Of a DNA stretch of 64,000 bases, positions 44,658 to 55,112 are shown piece after piece. Position numbers and translations under genes: made by a program. The notes beneath the pieces are model-generated. The model searched no databases and was not told where the DNA came from. It saw only the letters and a program-made list of their open reading frames with translations. The stretch lies in contig NC_063155.1 in the NCBI RefSeq assembly GCF_020921035.1, positions 2,651,001 through 2,715,000 of the forward strand, in the 5' to 3' direction. The stretch's first letter is position 1. Each line of letters starts with the position of its first letter. This stretch comes from Rhodamnia argentea (taxonomy: Eukaryota > Streptophyta > Magnoliopsida > Myrtales > Myrtaceae).

Positions 44658-46564
44658 AAGAAAATTGTCCAAAAAAATTCTAAATCTATTATATTTTGAC
44701 CAATTTAGTCCTAACTCTTTTAATTTTGCTAATTAAGTCTTAAACATTTTCATATCTTGCCCATTGAGTCTATACAGCCAATTTTCGCTGAAAATTATTG
44801 ATGTGGATACCGGTCGTTCTATGTGGATCGACGTTGACATAGACAATTCATAATAATTTATTTGAATTTAATTGATTTTTTCTTTCGTTTCTTTTCTTTA
44901 TTTTTTACTTTGTTTTTTCTTTTGTCCTTCCAAGCCCGACGAGGGTCATTGGCCAACCCTCACTAGTCACAGGCAAGGGAAGCGAAGCCCGTTCCGACAG
45001 TGGGTGAGGTTTCCCAAAACACAAAAAAAAAAAAAAAAAAGGGAAAGAAAGAAAAAAGAAAAAGGAAATAAAAATTTATTTAAAAATCAACATTTTCAAT
45101 AATCATAAAAAATTATACATGTTAGTGCCGGCTAACTTACGTGGCACTATCGGCATCCACGTTAGTTATTTTGGGCAAAAATAAGCCGGATGGACTTAAT
45201 TGGCAAAATGTGAAATTGTAAGACTAAATTGGTAAAATTGAAATGTTTAGCAATGAATTGGCCAAAATGGGGAAAATTGTCAAAAAAAATCCTAAACCTA
45301 TTACACTTTTATAAATTCAGTCCTAAACCTTTTGCATTTGTTCTAATTAAGTCCTAAATCTTTTTTTTTTGTATTAATTCAGTTATAAACCTTTTGCATT
45401 TATGCCAATTCAATTCATCAGGCCAACTTTGGCTGATCAATACTGATGTGGACCCGACCGGTCTTGACGGGACAATTTTTAATAATATTTTAATATCTTT
45501 TAAATTCCTTATTTAATTTTTCTTTTTCTCCTTTTCTTTATTTTTTGTTTACTATACATCTTTTTCACCCCTTTCTCCAGAAAGATGCTCGCTAATCTTT
45601 GTCCAGAGAAGTTCTCACCGGCCCTAGGTGCCGCCGTAGCTGGAGAAACACTAACCACAGGACTGAACAAAAACTAAAATACCTCGTCCATCAGATAAAC
45701 TTCACGCCTTACTCATGAAATTAATGGATGCATGGAAAAACCCACCCTCCTGCGATTTGGAGGCTGTCGAAAATCCTTCCATAAACAAGAGCTCATACCC
45801 ATTCATCATTGAATCTGACGAGCTTCTTGCTCGTATTGAGCTAGGCCAGTGCTGCCGCAGCTAGGCGAAGCCGAGCCACCATGGAGCCTTGCCAGATCTA
45901 GGCAAGGCCGACCTCACACAAACATGGCATCATATCGCTGTTGCTGGGTGAGTCAGCCTCGCTAAGCGATGGCGACGCCATGGCAGGGCGAGGCCGAACT
46001 TCGTCCAGCTGTAGCAGCGCTAGAGGCGAGGTCCTTGCCAAGAAACTAAATAGCGATCCGAGGGTGCCATTTCTGATTTCGGTCCCATACGGTTAGCATA
46101 GGATTTCGGCAAATACTATCATTTTTTTGTAACATCCATTTGTTTAAGCTTTTGATAGGTAACTAAAAAGGTCACCTGGTGTGGTCACGAGCTTAAGAAA
46201 TTCCCTGTGGAGTAGAAGATGAACAGTAAAAAAAAAAGAAAAAGAAAAGGAAAAAAATTGAAAATATATTAAATATTATTAAAAATTGCCACCGTCGGCG
46301 CCGACTAGATCCACGTCAGCACCGGCCGATTAAAGTTGGCCGGATTGACTAAATTGGCATAAATGTAAAAAATTTAGGACTGAATTGGCCACAAAAAAAA
46401 AAGGTTCAGGACTGAATTGGAACAAATGCAAAAGGTTTAGGATTGAATTAGCAAAATTAAAAGGTTTAGGACTGAATTGACAAAAGGGCAATAGGTTTAG
46501 GACTTTTTGGACAATTTTTCCGGCCAAAGTGCAAAAGATCTATGATGTTTTGGACAGTTTTCCC
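44658..46564. mobile_element. MITE of the 'gtcctaaacc' family, split by a second copy
   Basis: The left end is 'aagaaaattgtccaaaaaaattctaaa'. The right end is 'gatgttttggacagttttccc', its imperfect complement. The 9-bp duplications are aaatgaatg (44649-44657) and aaaagaatg (46565-46573), 8 of 9. The sister unit upstream of copy 3 shows the empty site ('cacaaatgcatgacgtctacg', 34870-34890). It is interrupted at 45269-46521. Its right end lies about 290 bp from the DMP copy 4 TATA box. Confidence 0.65.
45269..46521. mobile_element. MITE of the 'gtcctaaacc' family, nested, 1253 bp
   Basis: The ends are 'ggggaaaattgtc' and 'gacaatttttcc' (last 12 bases on the right). The 9-bp target duplications are ggccaaaat (45260-45268) and ggccaaagt (46522-46530), 8 of 9. 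Short repeats 'cctaaaccttttgcattt..ccaatt' at the left and their complement at the right are subterminal. The centre (45580-46050) is GC-richer, with no recognised gene. Confidence 0.75.
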
Positions 46565-46857
46565 AAAAGAATGACGTCTATGTATGATTTCGAGTGACGA
46601 GCCAAAATTATCATTTCTTATTAATGGAGTATCACTTGCTTACTCCATCCTCTCCTCTCTTCCCACACTCGTCAATTTGCCAAAACGTGATGAACGAACT
46701 CTTGCTCGTCATTAGATTCGACCGTCGAAGGGTTGGACTGAAATTGGCCAACTCTCTTGGGATGGACGCAAAAACCTTCCCAGTTGAAAATATGGCAAAT
46801 TGTATGAGTTTCCGTGCAAGCAACTTCCTCTTCCTCTTCCCTAGCTTCGCTCCACAA

Positions 46858-46865
46858 TATAAATA
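46858..46865 (+). promoter_or_regulatory. TATA box of DMP copy 4
   Basis: TATAAATA in 'ccacaatataaataaccta', 104 bp upstream of the ATG, preceded by the 'cttcctcttcctcttccc' block as in copy 2. Confidence 0.7.
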
Positions 46866-46968
46866 ACCTAATTAGTGCTTGTCTTAAGACACAAGCGCAG
46901 CTCCATATACTTCGTAAAACTCTACCTAGCTTGTTATTTTTACAAAGTAGTAGGCATTTCCCAAAAAA

Positions 46969-47601
46969 ATGGGCAACAAAAGCGCTTCGCAATCCAAGAC
47001 CGATTCTCAGGGAACAAACACCACCAAGACGAAGGCGTTCAACGGACTAGGCAACCTCATCAGGCTCCTCCCGACCGGCACCGTATTCTTATTCCAATTC
47101 CTCAACCCTGTTTCGACAAACAACGGCCAATGCCACCCCGTTCACAAGTACCTAAGTTCCCTCCTAATCGGAGTTTGTGGCCTTTCATGTGGTCTTGCTT
47201 GCTTCACCGATGGCTATGAGGGGAGTGATGGGAAGACCCACTACGGCATTGCCACAACCATGGGCCTCTGGCCTGGCTCGAGGTCTGGTGATTCTGTGGA
47301 CTTGTCAAAGTATAAGCTCCGGTTCGGAGATTTTGTTGACGCTTTCTTTTTGGTACTTGTTTTCACGGTTCTAGTGTTGTTGGACGCGAACACCACGAGG
47401 TGCTTTTATCGGTCTTTGGAGAATAAGGAGAAGATTATGCTCATGGTTTTGCCAACCGTGATCGGCACCATCTCAGGCGTGGTGTTCATGTTGTTCCCAA
47501 CCAAGCGCCATGGAATTGGGTATCCTTCGAGCGACACTAGTACTACCTCGGCGACTAAAACTACCTCGGCCACTAAAGCTGCCTCGGAGAGCACAGCCTA
47601 G
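46969..47601 (+). CDS. DMP: DMP (DUF679) membrane protein, copy 4
   Basis: An intronless 210-residue member of the DMP family, open throughout. The head [15 protein letters not shown] is like copy 2. [19 protein letters not shown] (about 28-46), CGLSC, KLRFGDF and [11 protein letters not shown] are kept. Motifs intact in all three sister copies are altered here: FTDSYKG is FTDGYEG, LLDTNT is LLDANT, and CFYPSFE is CFYRSLE. The loop after span 2 has TTMGLWP for the usual AKGLWP. The tail repeats Thr/Ser/Ala ([12 protein letters not shown]). Predicted spans lie at about 31-50, 61-81, 119-140 and 154-174. The changes in otherwise invariant positions suggest relaxed constraint or altered function. 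Confidence 0.9.
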   Translation: MGNKSASQSKTDSQGTNTTKTKAFNGLGNLIRLLPTGTVFLFQFLNPVSTNNGQCHPVHKYLSSLLIGVCGLSCGLACFTDGYEGSDGKTHYGIATTMGLWPGSRSGDSVDLSKYKLRFGDFVDAFFLVLVFTVLVLLDANTTRCFYRSLENKEKIMLMVLPTVIGTISGVVFMLFPTKRHGIGYPSSDTSTTSATKTTSATKAASESTA

Positions 47602-47695
47602 AGAGCTTGACGATACACGTAAGTACACATGAATGGTACAATGTAACCGCATGGATGTTTCTAAATACTTGCATCCATGACTTCTTATATTAGAC

Positions 47696-47933
47696 TTTGT
47701 TTGTTTTGTAGAAAATGAGTGATTTAAAAAGCATTTTTCAACAAATGATCACTTATATCACTTACAAAAATGAATGAACCAAAAATATTTTCTTAATCTA
47801 CGTAATTGTCTAGACCCAAATTATTATCGGTAATGAAAATATTTTGCATTAATTAATTATTGCAAGCGATATATATAATCATCTTTACAAAAATGTTTTC
47901 TAAATCACTTATTTTCCCAAAATAAACGGAGCA
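47696..47933. mobile_element. hAT-type MITE, 238 bp, in the 3' flank of DMP copy 4
   Basis: The inverted ends are 'tttgtttgttttgtagaaaatgagtgattta' and the complement of '...taaatcacttattttcccaaaataaacggagca'. The 8-bp duplications are tattagac (47688-47695) and ttttagac (47934-47941), 7 of 8. The sister copies show the uninterrupted 'ttagactcg' site (for example 23275-23283). Confidence 0.7.
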
Positions 47934-47941
47934 TTTTAGAC

Positions 47942-48767
47942 TCGAATATGTACTCATGATTGTATATATTTGTTGCCATATATCTTATATTGTATTGGTA
48001 GATAAAGGATCTATTTGTGTTGGAATCTGACAAACTCATCCGTATATTTTTTTTATAATTATTATGTCGTCATGAGTGACATATCAATTATATTCAACTT
48101 CAAATTTACGGCAGCCATATTTTATTTCAAGGACTCGGATGTTCTAAAGATAGCGTTGTTTGAAGTTATATAATGTCACCCCTCAAGACCTGGCTCCTCT
48201 ATGCGCCGATGGTTCTTGGGTTGGGCTGAACTCGCGATGCCAGATCTGGCTCCTCCCGAGGCAGGGTGGCGACGGCGGGGTGGTCGCGACCTGGGTTGTC
48301 TCGATGTCCCAGCCACCTAGCTTCGAACTGAGAAAGGGCATCAGAGAGAGGAGGTGGGGAGCACTGCGAACGCGAGCTAGGCGGTGGAGCTCAAGTTTGG
48401 CTGGTGGACATGAGCTAGACTACGGTTGACTGGAGGCGCCAGCTGCAAGGGCACTGGGATGGACGGCGGAGGCGTGGTGACGAGTCTGGCGAGGCGGGTG
48501 CATCAGTGGCAGAGATGGAGGAGGGAGATAGAGAAACTTGAGAGAGAAAAATAGTATTGAGAGAAGATATGGGCTTTAGGCGATCGGAGGTAGCTCACAA
48601 AAGTTTATTCGTGTCTTCTTATATAAATTATATTCTTTTCTTGAGTGATCATACGTCATAAGAATTTAATATCCAGGATTAAGGATATCAACAATATATC
48701 TTAGCCGGTCAATTGGCTTCCTAATGTTTCTCAACAGCAATGGATCAAATTCATATAGACACTGGAG
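47942..48767. other. 3' flank of DMP copy 4, no gene
   Basis: It continues the DMP 3' end after the MITE. Where copies 1-3 have AATAAA, this copy reads 'gaatctgacaaactc' (48032-48046), so the usual poly(A) signal is lost. A GC-rich stretch (48180-48500) corresponds to 23470-23830. The remainder aligns with 23880-24110. Confidence 0.55.
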
Positions 48768-49386
48768 GAAAATTTGTCCCAAAAATCCTAAATCTATTGC
48801 ACTTTAGTCAATTCAGTCTTAAATATTTTAATTTTGTCAATTGAGTCTTTTGACACTTTGCCAATTGAGTTCACCCGGCAAACTTAACCCGAAAATCGCT
48901 GACTTGAACGCTGATGGTAGATGTATGATGGTCGGCGCTTATGTGGACAATAATTTGTAACTTTTAAAAGGTTTGGATTTTTTATTTTTCTTTCCTTTTT
49001 TTTTTTTTTTTTTCTATCAAGTCCGGCAAGGGTCAATCATAGGCAAGGATCGCGACCCTTTTCTGTGGCTAGTGAAGGTTTCGCGACACTTGGGAGGGCT
49101 TCACGACCCTCACCTATTGTTGGCGAGGGTTCGCCGGCCCCCACCCGAGAAAAAAAAAAGGAAAAGAAAGAAAGAAAAAGAAAAAAAATTATAAAGCAAT
49201 TCAATTTAATAGAAAATTTAAAAAAATATCTATTTCAGTGCTCGTAATGGCATGTAGGACGTTCGGCGTGCACGTTAGCAATTTCGGGCTATAATTAGTC
49301 GAATGAACTCAATTGACGAAATATCAAAAAATTTAGGATTCAATTGATAAAATTGAAAGGTTTATGATTTTTTTTACAACTTTCCT
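48768..49386. mobile_element. MITE of the 'gtcctaaacc' family, 619 bp
   Basis: The left end is 'gaaaatttgtcccaaaaatcctaaatc'. The right end is its loose complement, '...gatttttttTacaactttcct'. The flanks are acactggag (48759-48767) and acatcggag (49387-49395), 7 of 9. The empty site is visible in the sister unit at 24100-24118 ('agacaatgaagtgcagat'). Confidence 0.65.
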
Positions 49387-49395
49387 ACATCGGAG

Positions 49396-50285
49396 TGCAG
49401 ATGAATCTGTGGCTAATAATGGATAATTTGTATTAACTTACCAAAGGGGTATAGTGTTAACCGATAAAATTAGCTTTCAACCTTTTTTTCTATCAGAATT
49501 AGCCTTGAACTTTGTTAAGCATGTCCTGATATTGATAACACATTTTTTTAAGGAGATTTAAAAGATAAGTCTTGCTACTTTCCTCTGTTTTTTTCAAGAA
49601 CTTATTGTTTTATTCTTTGTTGCTTGTGAACCATGACCTCAACCATGAATATAAAGCATAACTAGCTAGATATGATATCAATCAAAACCACTTAAAGATT
49701 AGACAAAAGGAGAAATGAACGATTTTCTATCAAGTCAAATTAACAGCATTACATCTTCAACGGATGAATGAATTCATGATCACAAAAAAGGTGAAATGCT
49801 TTTTCTACTTTGAGACATAGTTTAACTTTGAATAAATACTTCTTTTATTTAAAGAAAAAATAACGCATAAGATGAAATGGCGATTAGTTAAGTAATGTTT
49901 TATTTTTTTGGAAACTTAGCCGAAATGTGGTGAGAAGAGTTGAAATAATGAGATCAATTTTATTGAGTGAGGGGCAAGGTTAACTATTACGATTGAACCG
50001 GATCTTGTGATTGAAAGGTAATTTGGTCTATTAACGTAAAAATGGCGTGTTTTAGCCAAAAATGGTGTGGACATACGCCACTCTTCATTAAATATAATTT
50101 AATTTTAGCATTAACCTTGGGACAGCTCTTTGAGGCGAAATAGCAAGTGGGTCTGGCCCAAGAAGGATCAGCAAAGCTTGGCAAGTGGGTCTCAGCGTCA
50201 ACATCTGAAAATTGGTTGTTTTCATGACGTGTTTGGTTTACAAGAATACCTATTTTAATCGTAGTCTGTTTTTGGTATGACACTA
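49396..50285. other. 3' flank of the DMP unit, no gene
   Basis: AT-rich. It aligns in patches with 24958-25890 downstream of DMP copy 2 (for example 'gtgggtctggcccaagaagga' at 50148-50168). No supported gene. Confidence 0.5.
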
Positions 50286-50529
50286 GCTCGAGGGTCAGCC
50301 CTCGCCTGAGGCTGGTAGAGAAAAAAAGAAAAAAAATTCAAAATAAATTAAAATATTATTAAAAAATATCTATGTTAGTGCCGGTCACGCCACATAGGAT
50401 GGCTGGTGCCCACGTCAGCAATTATTGGTCAAAATTGGCATTATGGACTCAATTGGCAAAATGTAAAAAGTTTTAGAAGTGAATCGATAAAAGTATAATA
50501 GATTTAGAACTTTTTGGATAAATTTTTCC
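50286..50529. mobile_element. Partial MITE of the 'gtcctaaacc' family
   Basis: It has the centre and right end of the family ('ccacgtcagcaatt', 'ggactcaattggcaaaatg', 'gatttagaactttttggataaatttttcc'). The left inverted end is missing. It abuts directly on the block shared with 32485-32900. Confidence 0.5.
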
Positions 50530-50791
50530 AATTTCCTAGTGTTCTCGGCACGGTACGATGCATTAGCAAACTTTTGAAACGAAATTGAAGTCCCATTGTC
50601 CAGGCTGTCCAAATCTCGGAATGAAGCTTACTTTGTGGATTTAAATTAATTAAGGGAATCATTTTTCTACTGTCTTGTTTATGACTAAAGGGTGTGTCAC
50701 GAGCTTTATTGTAAAAATTTGTTCTTGCCACACATGATCTTCAATCCTCAACCCATACAAATGTGCATAGTCATAGGGCCATTCGGCAAAA

Positions 50792-51284
50792 TGTAAGAAT
50801 TAAAAACCAGATAAACTAACGATCCTGATTCCTTAATCACGAAACGAAACTCATGCAATATCGGGAGCAAAATGCGGAAACGTGGATAGTAAACGAAGAT
50901 ACCTCCAGCCATTGATGAAGACGACGATTATGAATACGTGAGTTAAACGTCTAGCGAAAAAGGATTCTTTCTAGCCAATTACCCCTTTCGATACCGATGG
51001 TGTGTGTATTCTCTGTCAACGTATGTTCTGAAGTACGTTCTGAAGAGAGAAAAACGACGATGTAAAAAGATGACGTAACTGCCCTTTTTAAAAAGCGACG
51101 TAGGGGGTTTGGTTTATATGACCTATTTAAATTGACGTCCGTCTCTTATAGATAAATGCCTCCCATCAAGACAGTTATTGGGCGAGACGGTTATTATGTA
51201 CAATTAATGTGCGTAATATAACGTTGATGTAATTTAAATGTCGATATATCATTAATGTGGGATCACAATCAATTAAATATAACA
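50792..51284 (-). repeat. Element C, 3' LTR
   Basis: 493 bp, starting TGTAAGAATT and ending AACA on the + strand. It is followed by 'ttctcccacttgatcc', the polypurine tract on the - strand. Positions about 50989-51284 match the 5' LTR remnant at 54238-54536. Confidence 0.85.
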
Positions 51285-51593
51285 TTCTCCCACTTGATCC
51301 CAACATTCATCAACGAAATACTGAACCAAATACACATTAATTTCATGCTCAAGACAAAACACATGAATCATGGCGACAAGTCCTCTTAGAACGAGTATTA
51401 TCTTCCATGTATCGCAATGCATCTTATCTCATCAAAATCAGCTCATATGTGATAACATGACTTAATGAATAAACCTTAAGTTTATTTTAGGTCAAAATGA
51501 CCGATTTTCTCATAATAACTGAATGTACACCTTAATTGAGAAAAATATCACAAATACATAAGGGTTCCACAACTTCGTGCGAACGAAGAAAAT

Positions 51594-54115
51594 TTACATA
51601 ATGGGACTAATTCCCATTCTATCCACACGATCCTTGTAACTCCTTGGTGGCATGCCTTTAGTTAAAGGATTAGCTAACATCAATTCGGTGCTAATGTGTT
51701 CTATGACCACTTTATTTTCCTTAACATGTTCTCTAATGGCTAAATACTTAATGTCGATGTGCTTGCTTCGACTACCACTCTTCTGATTTTTAGCCATGAA
51801 AACAGTAACTGAATTGTCACAAAACATCTTTAATGGCCTAGTTATGGAATTTATAATTCTAAGCCCCGATATGAAACTCTTCAACCACACACCATGCGAG
51901 GTGGCCTCAAAACAAGAAACGAACTCAGCCTCTATAGTGGAAGTAGCAACCAAAGTCTGTTTTGCACTCCTCCGGGATACGGCTCCGCCGGCAAGCATAA
52001 AAATGTATCCAGATATTGATTTTCGAGAATCAACGCAACCAGCATAGTCCGAATCCGAATATCCAATTACTTCGAAGTTGTCGGTTCGCCTATACATAAT
52101 CATGTAACCTTTTGTATCTTACAAGTATCTCATCACTTTCTTTGCAGCTTTCCAGTGGTCCATATCTGGATTACTCTGATATCTTCCCAACATTCCCATA
52201 GCAAAAGCTATGTCAAGTCGAGTGCAAACCTGAACATACATTAAGCTTCCTACAGCATAAGCATATGGGATGTTGTTCATTTCTTCCCTTTCTGGAGCAT
52301 TCTTCGGGCATTGGTTCAAATTGAACCTATCACCGTTCACGATAGGCACTATACTTGGTGAACAATCTTTCATTCGAAATCGCTCTAAAACTTTATTGAT
52401 ATAGGTTTCTTGAGACAGTCCCAAAATGCCTCGAGCTCTATCCCTATGGATATTAATACCAATGACATAAGATGCCTTACCAATATCCTTCATGTCAAAA
52501 CTTTCAAAGAGAAATTGTTTCACTTCATGTAACAACCCCTTATCATTAGTTGTAAGTAAAATGTCGTCTACATATAGGACAAGAAAACATATTTTGCTCC
52601 CATTGACCTTCTGGTATATACATTGATCCATGATATTCTCTGTAAAACCGAATAAAGAGATAACTTCATGAAACCTTAAATACCACTAGCGGGATGCTTG
52701 TTTCAAGCCATATATTGATTTCTTAAGCTTGCACACTAAATGCTCACCATCACTAGAGAAGAATCCTTCCGGTTGTTTCATATAAACCTCCTCATTTAGC
52801 TCTCCATTGAGGAATGCAGTTTTTACATCCACTTGATGCAATTCCATGTCAAAATGGGCAACCAACGCCAAAATAATACAAAGAGAATCTTTCTTAGACA
52901 CAAGAGAAAAAAAGTCTACGTGTAATCAATTTCTTCCTTTTGAGTGAATCATTTGGCAAAGAGTCTAGTCTTATATCTCTCTATGTTACCCAATGAGTCA
53001 TTCTTAGTTTTGAAGACCCATTTATAACCAATAGCCTTCTTACCATCGGGTAACTCAACCAAATCCCAAATTGCGTTAGATGCCATAGAACTCATCTCTT
53101 CCTTCATGGCATTGTTCCACAAATTAGAATTGTCGCAATTCATTGCTTGTAAAAACGTTTCAGGATCATTCTCTGCTCCAATATTATAGTTAGATTCTTG
53201 CAGGTACACAATATAGTCATTAGAAATTGCCGACTTCTTCATTCTAGTAGATCCCCTTAATGTTGCATCAACATTCTCCCGAGGAGTGTGTTGTTCAACA
53301 GTTTCTGGTAAGTGTTCAACAATTGGATCTATCGGATCAATATCAGCAGGTTGTGGAGCTTTAGTGATTGGTTGTTCAACAGCCATTTGAACTGGAGGGG
53401 CGTTATGAATAACAATCAATCTGGTACTTGAAGTGGATGGTTGAGCATCTGAATGATCTTTCTCAAAAACATGATCCCGAAATCGATCGCTTCCACTAAT
53501 CAAGTCATTTTCAAGAAACTTCGCATTTCTCGATTCCACAAACCTAGTGGTATGAGATGGACAATAAAATCTATATCCCTTAGACTTTTCGGCATATCCA
53601 ACGAAATACCCACTCATAGTCCTTGGGTCTAGCTTCTTTTCCTGTAGATTGTAGACTCTTACTTTAGATGGGCATCCCCAAACGTATACATGTCGCAAAC
53701 TCGGTTTCCAACCTTTGAATAACTCAAAAGGTGTTTTTGGGATAGCCTTGGTCGGAACTCGGTTTTATATGCACACTGCTATCTTAAGAGCTTCAGTCCA
53801 CAAAGACTTATGAAGTTTTGAGTTGCTAAGCATACTGCGCACTATGTCTAACAAAATTCAGTTTCTTCTTTCTATCACATCATTTTGGTTCGGAGAACCA
53901 GGCATAGTGTATTGGGCAACTATCCCATGCTCTTGGAGAAACTTCGAAAACGAACTAGGTGCTTGTCCATCTTCGATGTATCTACCATAGTATTCCTCAC
54001 CTCTATCTGATCTCACGATCTTGATTTGCTTACCGTATTGTTTCTCTACTTCGGCCTTAAACACTTTAAAGGCATCTAATACTTCGTGCTTATTATGAAG
54101 CATGTAGAGATACAT
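51594..54115 (-). pseudogene. Element C pol fragment (integrase to RNase H)
   Basis: Read leftward. An integrase core piece is at 54115-53858 (KIVRSDRGEEYYGR, GIVAQYTMPGSPNQNDVIERRN). The integrase C-terminal region is at 53698-52949 (DPRTMSGYFVGYAEKSKGY, AIGYKWVFKTKNDS). Reverse transcriptase is at 52901-52119 (VKTAFLNGELNEEVYMKQPEGF, YVDDILLTTND). RNase H is at 52103-51594 (DSDYAGCVDSRKSISGY, STIEAEF, DNSVTVF). Stops fall near 53850, 52946, 52914, 52687 and 52116, most of them single-base changes. Gag and protease are deleted. Not functional. Confidence 0.85.
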
Positions 54116-54237
54116 GAAACGTTAGTACTCATTTGTGAAGGTGATAAAATATTTCTGACCATATGAGTTCATAACTGGACATCAAATATCCGTATGTATA
54201 ATTTCTAATATTTTTGTACTCCTCTTGGCATCTTTCT

Positions 54238-54536
54238 TTTGATACTAATGGTGTGTGTATTTTCTGTCAACGTGTGCTATGAAGTACGTTTTGAAGAGAG
54301 AAAAACGACGACACAAAAAAGATGACATAAGCGCCCTTTTTAAAAAGCGACGTATGGGGTTTGGCTTAGATGACCTATTTAAAGCGACGTTCGCCTCTTA
54401 TAGATAATCGCCTCCCGTCAAGACGGTTATTGGGTGAGACGGTTATCATGTAAAATTAATGTGCGTAATATAATGTTAATGTAATTTAAATGTTGGTATA
54501 TTATTAATATGGGATCACAATCAATTAAATATAACA
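54238..54536 (-). repeat. Element C, truncated 5' LTR
   Basis: It matches the left LTR from 'gata(c)taatggtgtgtgtattctctgtcaacg' onward and ends '...ataaca' before the duplication caaaa. The inner part of the LTR is absent. Confidence 0.8.
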
Positions 54537-54541
54537 CAAAA

Positions 54542-55112
54542 ATGAAATTGTACGAGCACTGTGTGGGCAATTCATCCTTACTTTTATCATTGTTAGATGA
54601 CCCACGCTTCGCGCCTCAATCCATTGTGAGATTAACAACTTATTCTGAGCCACAAAAAAATAAATAACAAATAATCAAGAATTATTGTGGGGTCCAATTC
54701 TTGAATAATTTATAACTCACAACATGCTGCTATTCTCATAGTCACCCAAAAAGCTGTTATACTAGCAAAGTTCTTTCTTCAATCAATAAATATTTCGAGA
54801 TGATGGATCAACTGATTTCTTTTATTAATGGGATATTAATTTGGTTAACACTTGATATCGAAATGCGTCTTAAGTTTCTCGATTGAATTCAATTTCCTCG
54901 GAACCACCTCGAGATCTTTCTATCTCTATATAGCTATCCAGTACTAATGAAGGGGGGACATCAGGACATGGGAGATTAATTGGCTACTTTAAAGTAGTTA
55001 GAACACTTCAGGCCCCCTTAAAAATGGGGTGTACAACTCTTCCTCCAACATGAAGGAGAGACCATATAGATAATAAGGAAAAGAAAAGGAAAAAGGACAA
55101 ATCACCCTATAA
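54542..55112. other. Intergenic, continuation of the block shared with 32.8 kb
   Basis: It resumes at 'atgaaattgtacgagca' after element C, matching 32774-32794. Near 54930-54985, 'gctatccag.acta.tgaaggggggacat' and 'gggagattaattg' match 32846-32893. The tail is the 3' flank of the - strand DNase I-like gene. No gene. Confidence 0.5.

Larger units (their letters stand above)
50792..54536 (-). mobile_element. Ty1/copia element C, internally deleted
   Basis: The target duplications caaaa (50787-50791 and 54537-54541) are perfect. The left (3') LTR is 50792-51284, TG...CA. On the right only the outer part of the 5' LTR remains (about 54238-54536). It is joined directly to integrase sequence, so gag, protease, the N-terminal integrase, the primer site and the rest of the LTR are gone. 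The host text before and after the element joins to match 32700-32790, confirming the boundaries. Confidence 0.85.
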
